14,060 nt of DNA from a candidate division LCP-89 bacterium (GCA_025774735.1 JALGZU010000035.1:1-14060); one strand, 5' to 3'; positions 1 to 7,960 are shown, counted from the stretch's first letter. The notes: generated from the letters alone by a model not told the origin. Translations and numbers: made by a program.

Positions 1-1
1 T

Positions 2-1096
2 TTTGTACCGCCGACCTATCCCGTTACGCTGGGGAACGTGCAGTATTATCTCACCGCTTCGACGACTCCCACGTTCATAGCAGCCATTTTTGACGATGAT
101 GGTCCCAACGGGACACCAGGTACTGAACTCTATAGCTCCCTCGAGACCATTCCATCCACCGGCTGGTACACCATGGACATCTCCAGCCAGAATATCGAGA
201 TCACGGAGGGAGCGGTCTATGTCTCCTGGCAGATGACTGGTGAGAACACCACTTCTTGTGGAACGGACAATACCCTGGAGCGGGGGTCCCGGCAGAGCTG
301 GGAATACACCGGCGTCTGGGCGCCCTACCGTAGCGCCGAGACGACCGACGTGATGATCAGGACCAACATTTTCCAGCCGGGCGCTGTTCCGAACGTGACC
401 GTCGCACTGGCGCCGGTTGGTATGCCGATCCAGATTCCGGCGACGGGAGGTAGCTTCGATTTCAATATCGCCGTCACCAATGGCGAAGCGTCGCCCCAGA
501 CCTTCGATATCTGGACTCAGACCTTCGATATCTGGACTGATGTGACGCTGCCCAACGGAAATCCGTATGGCCCGATTATCAACGTACCCGATTTCACCGC
601 TCCGGCAAGCTGGTCGGGCAACAGAGATCGCGATCAGGTTGTGCCCGCCAGTGCTCCGACAGGAATGTACGCCTACAATGCCTACGTTGGTGACTATCCC
701 GACGATATCTGGAACAGCGACAGCTTCGACTTTGAGAAACTGGCTGATGGAGACGGCATACCGGTGACCGGTTGGACCAACACGGGCGAGGGCTTCGAAC
801 AGTGGTTGACTCAGGCCGAGGTTGAAATCCCGTCCGAATATGCGGTACTGGGAGCATATCCTAACCCGTTCAACCCGAGCACGCAGATCAGCTTCGCTCT
901 GGCGCAGGACGGGGTGGTGCAGCTCGCCGTTTATGATGTCAACGGACGTCAAGTCGTCACGCTGGTCGATGGCTATCGCACTGCGGGCGTCCACGACGTC
1001 AGCTTCGATGCTTCAAGCCTGTCGTCGGGCATCTATGTTTACCTGTTGTCTGCGGGTGACTTCAGCGCCAGCGGTAAGATGGTATTGTTGAAGTAA
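2..1096 (+). CDS. Secreted protein with T9SS type A sorting domain (5' end cut off by window)
   Basis: The reading frame is open to the left edge, so the true start and signal peptide lie outside the window. The visible part begins with a beta-rich segment (FDDDGPNGTPG, then ITEGAVYVSWQM) resembling accessory beta-sandwich domains of secreted FCB proteins. A second segment around WTDVTLPNG follows. The last ~85 residues form a T9SS type A sorting domain that also looks like a FlgD Ig-like fold: YPNPFNPST (857-883), VYDVNGRQV, SSGIYVYLL and a basic end GKMVLLK. Such domains direct export across the outer membrane and are then removed or anchored. The catalytic or binding part, if any, is upstream, so the function is unknown. 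A perfect 21-bp tandem duplication lies at 497-538. A strong terminator follows 61 nt after the stop, so this is the end of its transcription unit. Confidence 0.88.
   Translation, partial: FVPPTYPVTLGNVQYYLTASTTPTFIAAIFDDDGPNGTPGTELYSSLETIPSTGWYTMDISSQNIEITEGAVYVSWQMTGENTTSCGTDNTLERGSRQSWEYTGVWAPYRSAETTDVMIRTNIFQPGAVPNVTVALAPVGMPIQIPATGGSFDFNIAVTNGEASPQTFDIWTQTFDIWTDVTLPNGNPYGPIINVPDFTAPASWSGNRDRDQVVPASAPTGMYAYNAYVGDYPDDIWNSDSFDFEKLADGDGIPVTGWTNTGEGFEQWLTQAEVEIPSEYAVLGAYPNPFNPSTQISFALAQDGVVQLAVYDVNGRQVVTLVDGYRTAGVHDVSFDASSLSSGIYVYLLSAGDFSASGKMVLLK
497..538 (+). repeat. Perfect 21-bp in-frame tandem duplication
   Basis: Bases 497-517 and 518-538 are identical, and each encodes QTFDIWT in the frame of the surrounding secreted-protein gene. 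The copies have no silent differences, so the duplication is recent, or it is an assembly or sequencing artefact. The segment just after it (DVTLPNG) is the usual continuation of a single FDIWT strand, so one copy is probably an insertion. Confidence 0.95.
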
Positions 1097-1157
1097 CAGG
1101 TAACAACGTCACTTTTCCCGCCGGATAAATGACGATCCGGCCTGTGAACTGTGCAGT

Positions 1158-1191
1158 AAAGAGGCGGACTTTCGGGTCCGCCTCTTTCTTT
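1158..1191 (+). terminator. Rho-independent terminator of the first secreted-protein gene
   Basis: The 12-bp perfect stem AAAGAGGCGGAC (1158-1169) pairs with GTCCGCCTCTTT (1176-1187) around the loop TTTCGG. The tail is CTTT. It lies between the stop at 1096 and the next gene. Confidence 0.9.
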
Positions 1192-1285
1192 GCTGACTGG
1201 TAGCTGTTTAGGATTTTGCCAACAGATCGCCGGAAAACACCGTTTCATATACCAGGCATGAATCGCATAGATGAAACTGATATAT

Positions 1286-1289
1286 GGAG
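1286..1289 (+). promoter_or_regulatory. Ribosome binding site that sets the NmrA-protein start
   Basis: GGAG lies 6 nt before the ATG at 1296. It overlaps the alternative ATG at 1284, which has no comparable upstream site. The 1296 start therefore fits better and gives a protein beginning MYVVTGATGNTG, as is usual for the family. Confidence 0.75.
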
Positions 1290-1295
1290 TTGATT

Positions 1296-2201
1296 ATGTA
1301 CGTAGTGACTGGAGCTACCGGAAATACGGGGAGGCGAATTGTTGAATTGCTGGATCCGGCGAAGAACCGCGTTCGCATCATTGGTCGAAGCGCTGAACGG
1401 CTGCAACCGCTGGTCGATCAGGGCGCCGAGGCATTCGTGGGATCGGTCGAGGATTCCGGCGCCATGACGACGGTTTTCACGGGCGCGGAGGTTGTATTTG
1501 CCATGATTCCTCCAAATCTGGCCGAAGAAGACTTCCGCGCCTACCAAAACAGGGTCGCGAATGCATACGCCGAGGCCATTGAGAAGGCCGGTGTCCGTTA
1601 TGTGGTCACCCTGAGCAGCGTAGGCGCACATCTGGAAAACGGCGTCGGAGTCGTGAACGGACTCTACGATTTTGAGCAGCGCCTGAATAAGATCGAGGGC
1701 GACAATGTGCTGCACCTGCGCCCCACATTCTTCATGGAAAACCTCCTCTGGCAGGTCGATACCATCACGAATGTGGGTTTCATGGGTTCGGCCCAGCGGG
1801 CAGACCTGTCCGTGCCCATGATCGCCACAGAAGACATCGCCAGGTATGCCGCCGAACGCATGCAGAAGCGCGATTTCTCCGGGAAATCCCCGCAAGAATT
1901 GCTGGGGCCGCGAGAGTACACTATGAATGAAGTGGCTACAATCCTGGGGTCCGCCATCGGCAAACCGGAACTGAAATTCGTACAGTTCTCCTATGAGGAT
2001 ACCGCAGCGGCCCTGAAGCGGATGGGTGTATCCGACAGCGTTGTGGCAGGGTATATTGAGCTGTACAAAGCCTTCAACGAAGGCCTGGCGAAACCCACTG
2101 AAGCCCGCTCGGAAATGAACACCACGCCGATGACACTGGAAGAGTTTGCCCGGACTTTTGCCGCCGTTTACGAGGCAGGCGTCCAGGAACCCACTGTTTG
2201 A
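1296..2201 (+). CDS. NmrA-family NAD(P)-binding protein (atypical short-chain dehydrogenase)
   Basis: A 301-residue cytosolic protein with an N-terminal Rossmann fold. The dinucleotide-binding motif TGATGNTG has glycines at residues 6, 9 and 12 just after the first strand, followed by IIGRSAERL. Later landmarks are the VVTLSSVGA strand near residue 105, HLRPTFFMENLL near 145 and a C-terminal helical part ending LEEFARTFAAVY. Length and layout match NmrA/HSCARG/azoreductase-like proteins, which bind NAD(P)H and act either as redox sensors or as reductases; the sequence does not say which. The ATG at 1284 would add four residues, but the Shine-Dalgarno site favours 1296. The gene stands alone between two terminators. 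I found no convincing promoter in 1192-1283. Confidence 0.88.
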   Translation: MYVVTGATGNTGRRIVELLDPAKNRVRIIGRSAERLQPLVDQGAEAFVGSVEDSGAMTTVFTGAEVVFAMIPPNLAEEDFRAYQNRVANAYAEAIEKAGVRYVVTLSSVGAHLENGVGVVNGLYDFEQRLNKIEGDNVLHLRPTFFMENLLWQVDTITNVGFMGSAQRADLSVPMIATEDIARYAAERMQKRDFSGKSPQELLGPREYTMNEVATILGSAIGKPELKFVQFSYEDTAAALKRMGVSDSVVAGYIELYKAFNEGLAKPTEARSEMNTTPMTLEEFARTFAAVYEAGVQEPTV

Positions 2202-2242
2202 TGAAACGGTCAGAGGCGGTTAAGTAATTCAGCAACGAAACA

Positions 2243-2272
2243 AAGGGCGATCCCACATCAGGGATCGCCCTT
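2243..2272. terminator. Bidirectional terminator between convergent units
   Basis: The 12-bp perfect stem AAGGGCGATCCC (2243-2254) pairs with GGGATCGCCCTT (2261-2272) around the loop ACATCA. Pyrimidine-rich sequence TTCTCTATTC follows on the plus strand. On the minus strand the stem is followed by TTTGTTTC. It sits 41 nt after the NmrA-gene stop and 2 nt beyond the stop of the minus-strand small gene, so it can serve both. Confidence 0.82.
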
Positions 2273-2274
2273 CT

Positions 2275-2538
2275 CTATTCGGATTGTGCTTCCAGACTCT
2301 CCTTCGGCCGGGCCGCCATGATGAGCAGTGACAGCTTGGTGTCCACCTCGGTCAGTTTGCGTTCCAGAGAATGCAGACCTTCCTTCAAGCCCGCCACCAG
2401 CCGGGTCAGTTCGTCCCGGTCCGCCTTGATGTCCTCGAGATGCTGCAGTTTCAGCCGCGTGCGGGTCATGGCGGCGACGTAAGCGGCGATGGCTGTTGAA
2501 ACCATCCCCGCGATCATGATCAGGTCGCGTGGCTCCAT
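2275..2538 (-). CDS. Small phage-type membrane/coiled-coil protein
   Basis: An 87-residue protein. Residues 6-24 (LIMIAGMVSTAIAAYVAAM) form one transmembrane helix. Residues ~28-75 are heptad-rich and charged (LKLQHLEDIK, LKEGLHSLERKLTEVDTKL), predicting a coiled coil. The start is set by overlap: the upstream protease stop and this ATG share one base (TGATG, 2536-2540). GGAGG lies 7 nt before the ATG inside the protease gene, so the two are translationally coupled. A longer reading to 2616 would run through the protease frame and is less likely. Small proteins of this kind are common in phage modules as lysis (holin or XhlA-like) or unknown factors. I do not recognise a specific family. XhlA has the opposite order, coiled coil first. 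Confidence 0.72.
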   Translation of the reverse strand: MEPRDLIMIAGMVSTAIAAYVAAMTRTRLKLQHLEDIKADRDELTRLVAGLKEGLHSLERKLTEVDTKLSLLIMAARPKESLEAQSE

Positions 2539-3278
2539 CAGGGCGCCTCCGGCGGCTTCACAGTGAACGGCAACGCATCTTCCGGCGCTTCCTCGATCAG
2601 CGGCGCTCGGTACCATTTACCATGCCGCCTGATCCGTAGGGCGGGAATGCCGTAGGTCGGATTCGCTGAATCCGACGGTATCGTGGAAAGGCTGAAACCC
2701 GTGCCTGGCTGTGCGCCTCTGTAGACCAGTGACCCTTCGAGCACCGCGGCGACGTTGTCGTAGTAGTAGAAAACGGGTTCACCGTCCCCTTCGCCGGGAG
2801 ACCCGGGCAGGTGGTCGCAGGTGCGGATGTCCTCGCCGCAGACCGAACAGGTCGGTTTTTCATATACGAACGAAATGGACGCCTCGCTGTAGAGCCCACC
2901 GTCGATGGCGACCCGAAGATCTTCAGCGGAGGAATGCCCCCGCAGCCAGTAGAAGCCGGGCACGATATAGTTGCGTTTTTCATGCTCTGCGACCGACCCG
3001 CCGAAAAAGCGGGCCACGCCCAGCGACCTTTTGTTGTGCCCCACCAGGAGTGGCGCGCCCTGCACCAGCACCAGTAGTTTGGGCAGTTCTTCCGTCCTGA
3101 AGCGGCCGTAGTAGGTGTCGATGGCGTCTCCCGCCAGGCGGCAGCGGCGCACGTAAACGTCCCGCTCCGACACCGGCACCGGCGGCGGGTTCTTCAGCGA
3201 ATTGATCAGCCGGATCTCTCCGTTAGAGGGCATGCCGGCCTCTTTCAACAGCGGGCCGGACAGAATTTGATGGATCAT
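2538..3278 (-). CDS. Phage prohead (capsid maturation) serine protease-like protein
   Basis: A 246-residue protein matching the pattern of phage prohead proteases with a herpesvirus-assemblin-like fold, which process scaffold and capsid proteins during head assembly. The sequence shows INSLKNPPPVPVSERDVYV near residue 25 and then PLLVGHN with candidate catalytic His81. Next come SEASISF, with Ser134 as the likeliest nucleophile by alignment from memory, and a zinc-knuckle-like CSVCGEDIRTCDH (Cys144, Cys147, Cys154, His156), seen in a subgroup of these proteases. The C-terminal part (ALRIRRHGKWYRAPLIEE) is not recognised. GGAGG at 3284-3288, 5 nt from the ATG, supports the start. No capsid, terminase or portal gene is adjacent; the portal gene is 9.3 kb away on the same strand. 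Function is inferred from motifs remembered from the family. Confidence 0.72.
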   Translation of the reverse strand: MIHQILSGPLLKEAGMPSNGEIRLINSLKNPPPVPVSERDVYVRRCRLAGDAIDTYYGRFRTEELPKLLVLVQGAPLLVGHNKRSLGVARFFGGSVAEHEKRNYIVPGFYWLRGHSSAEDLRVAIDGGLYSEASISFVYEKPTCSVCGEDIRTCDHLPGSPGEGDGEPVFYYYDNVAAVLEGSLVYRGAQPGTGFSLSTIPSDSANPTYGIPALRIRRHGKWYRAPLIEEAPEDALPFTVKPPEAP

Positions 3279-3288
3279 GGTAACCTCC

Positions 3289-3346
3289 GAAAAATTTTGG
3301 TTATTTTGTGAGGGCTATTGACTTTTGGGGAATTGGGTTGTATATT
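3289..3346 (+). promoter_or_regulatory. Promoter of the first propeller gene, shared type with 13854-13912
   Basis: The -35 is TTGACT (3318-3323) and the -10 is TATATT (3341-3346), with a 17-nt spacer starting TTTGGGGAA. An AT-rich GAAAAATTTT (3289-3298) ends 19 nt upstream of the -35, where an UP element or activator site would lie. It overlaps the 5' flank of the divergent protease gene and leads to the ATG at 3378. Confidence 0.85.
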
Positions 3347-3377
3347 GTGAGTCAGGGGATTATTGAAGGAAGCTATA

Positions 3378-5558
3378 ATGAAAAGCCTGATCAGGTTGGT
3401 TCTACTGGCGAGTCTGATAGTTTCGTGCTCGGCTGCTTTTGCTCAGCCGCAGCTGCAAGAGCTGGATGTGACGGCGATTGCGGGGCCGGGGTGGACGATC
3501 TGCGCTCAAGGTGAGCACGTAGCTGTATTTGGCCAATTAGGGCTTTGGTTTTTCCAGTGGGATTCTGTAAACACGACACTTACCCTCTCCGGCACCTTAC
3601 AAATTCCTAACGACATTGACGAGATGAAGTTTCATCCATTCCTGCCGCTACTATATGTTCTGGATACGGAGTACAACTTATATTTTGTTGATCTGACCGA
3701 ACCACAAATGCCTAATAAATTCGATTTGTCGCATATAGCTGAATACAATACTACGAGCTTCGACCTGGATTCAACAACGCTATATCTGCTCTTCTATGGA
3801 CTTTTTGTCACTTTGAATAACGAGAACCCCCGAAATCCTGCATTGTTGACCAGTGCTCAAATAGGGAATTATGGTTTTAGTATGATTATTGACCAACAAT
3901 ATCTGCATGGCAGCGGGGGTTGGCCGGATTCTTATCGCTATGCTCTCTATGATATTGCAGATCCCTCCAATCTAGAGAAGCTTTATGTGAATCCTGAGCT
4001 TGAGTTTTGCAGATTAGAAAGCGTGGGGGGAGGACATATTACTTTAAGCGATTGCTATAACTTACTTCTTCTTTATTACGACTATCCAACCGTCTGGGGT
4101 CTGGTAACCTACGAGAATATGCGGAATCCCAGCCAGTGCACCCCGGATGGTAATGTTTACGCCAATTGCGATGATTCGCAATTATATTTTCTGGATGGGG
4201 ATGATTGGACGTTGCTGGGGACGACCAACGTTGTCGGAGGATTCAACGTGGTAGAAAATACTTTGTTTGGCTTGACCACTGCCGGAACGGCTGACGTCTA
4301 CTATGTTGATCCGCCAATCTGTTCACTTCGCACTTCCTATGAATACGACATTGAAGAAGTGCAGTTCATCTCGGTAGATTCAAATTTGGTTGCCGTCTCA
4401 GGTCACGGCACGCACAACGTAGTCTTATACGATTGCTCAGTACCTACCAATCTGCAAAAAATCGCAGAAATACAACTTTCTGGGGTAACCAAAGAACTGC
4501 TAATTAATGGCGATTATCTCTATGTAACCTTCAATGTCGCTTCGCATGATACCATTGCCATTTATGATATCTCTGATCCAACAAATCCAGCCATCACCGG
4601 AGTACAATACTTTACACTTCCTACATCCAGTCTTGTGGGGTATATGCTATGTCGGGATGACTTTCTGTACATCTCTGGCGATTATTCCAAATTCGTTTAT
4701 GACGTCAGCGAACCCGCCTATCCTGTATTGCTTGAGAGCTATGTGGATGCCAATAATTGCGTGGAAATGCATTTTATCGGCGATTATCTCGCCACGAACA
4801 ACAACGATTTCGTCGAACTTTACGATGCTGATGGAACACTGACATATCTTTCAACCATCGATCCAATAAGCAGTCACGCTTACTTTGTAGCCGGGAAAGG
4901 AGATACTCTGATTACAGGTGGGCACTATACTTTTGATATTTACTCCATAGCTGATCCATATAATCCACAGTGGTTAACTACCGTAGACCTTCCCGGCATC
5001 AATCCTAAAGTCTATTGCGCTAATTTCGATGGCGTTCTGCTTTACGCCAACCTTAAAGGATTTCCCATATATAGTCAATATAATTACTCATTAGCGGCGT
5101 TTTATGCTGCACCCGGGACTCCTTCCGTGCGTTTGGTGGACTATATTCAGACCAAAGAATATCAGCCCTATGTTGAGATAGAATTAGAAAACGATATCAT
5201 CTTCGCCGCCCAGGGGAGTTGTCTAGGAGTTTATCGCTTCAATGCGGCGTCCCTAGTTGGCATAATAACCACAAGCCCGATGCCCGCCTCCCTGCCGCAA
5301 AAACTTACCTTAACCACCCACCCAAATCCCACCAACGGCAACCTGCTCTGGACCTTCGATCTGCCCGCACCCGGTTCGGTTGATTTGGAGATGTACAACC
5401 TGCAGGGAGCGCTGGTCGGTCAGCATTCTAGCGGCTATTTTCAGGCGGGCACACACACCCTCACCTGGTTCCCCGACAACCTCTCCAGTGGCATCTACAT
5501 CGCCCGGCTGAAGGCGGGAGAACACAGTGCCCAGCAGAAGGTGGTGTACTTGAAGTAG
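3378..5558 (+). CDS. Secreted beta-propeller (LVIVD-like) protein with T9SS sorting tail
   Basis: A 726-residue protein. Residues 1-22 form a signal peptide (hydrophobic core LIRLVLLASLIV, cleavage after AFA). IVSC at 14-17 could also be read as a lipobox, but T9SS cargo normally uses signal peptidase I. The body contains diverged LVIVD-like repeats such as LYDIADPSNLEKLY, IYDISDPTNPAITG, VYDVSEPAYPVLLES and IYSIADPYNPQWL, which build beta-propellers. The last ~90 residues are a T9SS type A sorting domain (HPNPTNG, MYNLQGALV, LSSGIYIARLKAG, final VVYLK). AAGGA at 3366-3370, 7 nt upstream, fixes the ATG at 3378. The body is AT-rich (23/60 GC at 4561-4620) and the tail GC-rich (38/60 at 5461-5520), suggesting a joined module. 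The ligand is unknown; surface or extracellular location is expected. Confidence 0.87.
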   Translation: MKSLIRLVLLASLIVSCSAAFAQPQLQELDVTAIAGPGWTICAQGEHVAVFGQLGLWFFQWDSVNTTLTLSGTLQIPNDIDEMKFHPFLPLLYVLDTEYNLYFVDLTEPQMPNKFDLSHIAEYNTTSFDLDSTTLYLLFYGLFVTLNNENPRNPALLTSAQIGNYGFSMIIDQQYLHGSGGWPDSYRYALYDIADPSNLEKLYVNPELEFCRLESVGGGHITLSDCYNLLLLYYDYPTVWGLVTYENMRNPSQCTPDGNVYANCDDSQLYFLDGDDWTLLGTTNVVGGFNVVENTLFGLTTAGTADVYYVDPPICSLRTSYEYDIEEVQFISVDSNLVAVSGHGTHNVVLYDCSVPTNLQKIAEIQLSGVTKELLINGDYLYVTFNVASHDTIAIYDISDPTNPAITGVQYFTLPTSSLVGYMLCRDDFLYISGDYSKFVYDVSEPAYPVLLESYVDANNCVEMHFIGDYLATNNNDFVELYDADGTLTYLSTIDPISSHAYFVAGKGDTLITGGHYTFDIYSIADPYNPQWLTTVDLPGINPKVYCANFDGVLLYANLKGFPIYSQYNYSLAAFYAAPGTPSVRLVDYIQTKEYQPYVEIELENDIIFAAQGSCLGVYRFNAASLVGIITTSPMPASLPQKLTLTTHPNPTNGNLLWTFDLPAPGSVDLEMYNLQGALVGQHSSGYFQAGTHTLTWFPDNLSSGIYIARLKAGEHSAQQKVVYLK

Positions 5559-5578
5559 CTTAACAATTTCGATAGTCG

Positions 5579-5606
5579 TGCGGCAGTCGTCTGCCGCATT
5601 TTTTTT
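5579..5606 (+). terminator. Rho-independent terminator of the first propeller gene
   Basis: The stem TGCGGCAG (5579-5586) pairs with CTGCCGCA (5591-5598) around the loop TCGT. Eight T residues follow (5599-5606). It lies 20 nt after the stop. Confidence 0.93.
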
Positions 5607-5749
5607 GATTTAATACATCATGGTTTTTCTCCAATTTAAATTTTTTGGAACCTTTTTTAATAAATCCCGTGTAAAAAGCAGAATTAGCTTTGTTATTTCC
5701 ATTCCGGTAAGCTGATACTTGATGACGTTCTTTAATTGTGGAGGATATC

Positions 5750-7891
5750 ATGCAGAGAGCCTATTTAGCATTAATTGGTATGTTCATCGTTTGCGCCTTT
5801 GCAACAGCGCAGGACAGCTTAAATGTGACCAAATTGAGCCAAATTTACTCATATTGGCATTACTCGTATGGCGTAGATGCATCGGAGTCATATGCCTTCG
5901 TCGCTGACGGACGCAGCGGACTACGGGTAGTGGATATAAGCAATCCAGCAGTGCCTTTCGAAGCAGGTTATTACGTAACGCCGGGTTTAGCTCTGGATGT
6001 AGTAGTCGAGAATGATTATGCTTACGTGGCGGATTTCGGTGCCGGTCTCCGAGTAGTGGATATTTCCGATCCTTACGTGCCTCATGAAATAGGCTGCTAT
6101 GATACACCGGGATGGGGGCAGGGAATAACGATAAGTGGAGATTACGCTTATATTGCAGATGGAAGCTCCGGTCTGTATATCGTCAATATTTCCAATCCAG
6201 CTTCGCCCGTTTACGTGGGTTCTTGCTCTCTGACGGGATGGGCTTATGGGGTCGCTGTATCCGGCGATTTTGCCTATGTAGCCGGAGGGACGGCCGGATT
6301 AAGGATAGTGAACATTGCCAATCCCGCGACACCCTACGAAGTTGGTTACTACGATACTCCATTTGAAACAGAGGGCGTGGCTGTTTCCGGGCGTTACGCC
6401 TACCTTGCGGATGGCTGGGAAAACATGCGGGTGATCGATGTTACAAATCCCTCCGCCCCGGTTGAAGTCGGCACCTTTAATATGTCCCAAGGCTGGGCTC
6501 ACGACGTTGAGGTAGCTGGAAACTGTGCCTATGTCGCCGACGGTAACAATGCCGGATTGCGGATTGTGGATATTACCGATCCAGCAAATCCGACTCAATT
6601 GGGTTTTTGTGATGTAGGGGCGGTGTCGCAGGGAGTGGCATTATCCGACAATTACGCGCTTGTGGCTGGCAGTAATCACGGGTTGCGAGTTGTGGATATA
6701 ACAATTCCAACTGCGCCCTTTCAGGCGGGCTGTTATGAACCCGAGGGTGCAATAATGGATGTGGAACTTTCTGGAGAGTACGCATTTCTCGCTAGTGAAA
6801 TGAATGGTCTAAAGGTGGTGAATGTCGAAAATCCGCAAACTCCTTTTGAAGTTGGCTTTTTTGACACGCCTGGCATTTCTGTGAATGTAACAGTTATCGA
6901 TGATTATGCTTATGTAGCAGATTTAAATGAAGGCATGCGCGTGGTAGACATTTCCATTCCGTCAACCCCCATAGAAGTCGGTTATTACAATACTCCTGGG
7001 CAAGCATATGAAATTGCGATTTCGGGCAGTTTCGCTTATGTAGCTGATACCTGGTCAGGGTTGCGCGTAGTCGATATAAACAATCCGGAAACGCCCGTTG
7101 AAGTGAGTAATTATGAAACCCTCGGACAGCCGCATGGAATTACTATTTCGGGCAATTATGCTTATGTATCGGAATGGTTCGAAGGGATGGGAATCTATGA
7201 TATCTCGAATCCGTATGCCCTCACGGAAGTGGGCTACCATCCCACATTGGATACTCCCCGACGGGTCGCACTACAGGGCGATTACGCTTACCTGGCTAAC
7301 AGTTACGGTGGTCTTCGCATTCTCGACGTCAGCAATCCGTATGCACCATTTGAAGTGGGTTGTTTTGATGTCCTGGGTTATATCGTCGAGGATGTGACTG
7401 TATCGGGTGACTATGCGTTTATCGCGGCGTTGGGCCTCGGTATTGGAGTTCTGGACGTTTCGAATCCGGCCCTACCGGTCTTGATCGGCTATTATGAGAC
7501 TCCGGGATATCCTTCTGCTGTAGCTGCTTCTGGAGACTATGGATACATAGCGGACCAGTTCTTCTTCAGTATTTATGATTGCTCGACTGCGCTGCCTGTC
7601 GAGTCAGAAAATATGGTAATTCGACCACTGGAATTTTCCCTTACACCTGCCTTCCCCAATCCCTTCAATTCCAGTACAAACTTATCGCTCAATTTACCAA
7701 CGGCAAATGTGGTGAATATGGCGATATACGACATTTGGGGTCGAGAAGTCGGTCAATTGATTGATGGTTGGCGGGATGCGGGCACCCACACCCTAACCTG
7801 GTTCCCCGATAACCTGGCCTCCGGCATCTACATCGCCCGGTTGAAGGCGGGAGACTTCACAGCACAACAGAAAGTTGTTTACTTGAAATAG
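5750..7891 (+). CDS. Secreted LVIVD-repeat double beta-propeller protein with T9SS sorting tail
   Basis: A 713-residue protein. The signal peptide covers residues 1-20 (LALIGMFIVCAFATA, cleavage before QDS). From residue 40 there are 13 clear repeats of about 42 residues plus a degenerate 14th, with consensus G(V/I)xVSGxYAYVADGxxGLRVVDISNPxxPxEVGxYDTPG. LVIVD repeats each supply a propeller blade, so 14 repeats would fit two seven-bladed propellers; this is inference. The last ~90 residues form a type A sorting domain with PAFPNPFNSST, MAIYDIWGREV, LASGIYIARLKAG and a final VVYLK. GGAGG at 5740-5744, 5 nt before the ATG, decides the start over a GTG at 5738. The 191-nt gap upstream holds a terminator and an AT-rich leader without a clear promoter. 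Likely a surface or secreted binding protein; the ligand is unknown. Confidence 0.9.
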   Translation: MQRAYLALIGMFIVCAFATAQDSLNVTKLSQIYSYWHYSYGVDASESYAFVADGRSGLRVVDISNPAVPFEAGYYVTPGLALDVVVENDYAYVADFGAGLRVVDISDPYVPHEIGCYDTPGWGQGITISGDYAYIADGSSGLYIVNISNPASPVYVGSCSLTGWAYGVAVSGDFAYVAGGTAGLRIVNIANPATPYEVGYYDTPFETEGVAVSGRYAYLADGWENMRVIDVTNPSAPVEVGTFNMSQGWAHDVEVAGNCAYVADGNNAGLRIVDITDPANPTQLGFCDVGAVSQGVALSDNYALVAGSNHGLRVVDITIPTAPFQAGCYEPEGAIMDVELSGEYAFLASEMNGLKVVNVENPQTPFEVGFFDTPGISVNVTVIDDYAYVADLNEGMRVVDISIPSTPIEVGYYNTPGQAYEIAISGSFAYVADTWSGLRVVDINNPETPVEVSNYETLGQPHGITISGNYAYVSEWFEGMGIYDISNPYALTEVGYHPTLDTPRRVALQGDYAYLANSYGGLRILDVSNPYAPFEVGCFDVLGYIVEDVTVSGDYAFIAALGLGIGVLDVSNPALPVLIGYYETPGYPSAVAASGDYGYIADQFFFSIYDCSTALPVESENMVIRPLEFSLTPAFPNPFNSSTNLSLNLPTANVVNMAIYDIWGREVGQLIDGWRDAGTHTLTWFPDNLASGIYIARLKAGDFTAQQKVVYLK
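5867..7590 (+). repeat. Array of about 14 coding repeats (LVIVD type, ~126 bp each)
   Basis: Tandem coding units of about 42 codons, each with (A/F)YVAD, GLRVVDIS, NP and EVGxYDTPG. The units differ from each other at many bases, so this is an old, diversified array and not a fresh expansion. The 14th unit loses the pattern after IYD. Boundaries are approximate because the repeat phase is a matter of convention. Confidence 0.88.
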
Positions 7892-7911
7892 TCCTCAAAT
7901 TTCCTTATATT
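7883..7911 (+). promoter_or_regulatory. Promoter of the M48 protease gene
   Basis: TTGAAA (7883-7888) and TATATT (7906-7911) are separated by 17 nt. The -35 overlaps the last codons of the preceding propeller gene. The -10 is 49 nt before the ATG at 7961. Confidence 0.68.
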
Positions 7912-7960
7912 CCTTGCGTATTTAGAGATAATTTGGATCATTTATACGTTGGGGATAATT

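Noticed and set aside
1216..1244. Possible promoter starting TTGCCA before the NmrA gene
   Set aside because: No -10 hexamer lies at a usual distance; the nearest TATA-like sequence is about 22 nt away.
1245..1895. Minus-strand 216-codon frame opposite the NmrA gene
   Set aside because: It mirrors a well-supported Rossmann-fold gene, shows no domain and would run into the terminator region.
2711..3100. Plus-strand arginine-rich frames opposite the protease gene
   Set aside because: They are shadows of the minus-strand gene, whose motifs and RBS are clear.
5690..5718. Possible promoter TTGTTA-N17-TGATAC before the second propeller gene
   Set aside because: Both hexamers are weak compared with the other promoters of the window. 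The AT-rich leader allows such matches by chance.
5867..7590. Possible CRISPR or DNA repeat array
   Set aside because: The periodicity is ~126 bp and coding, the units are diverged at the DNA level, and the frame is continuous. These are protein repeats.
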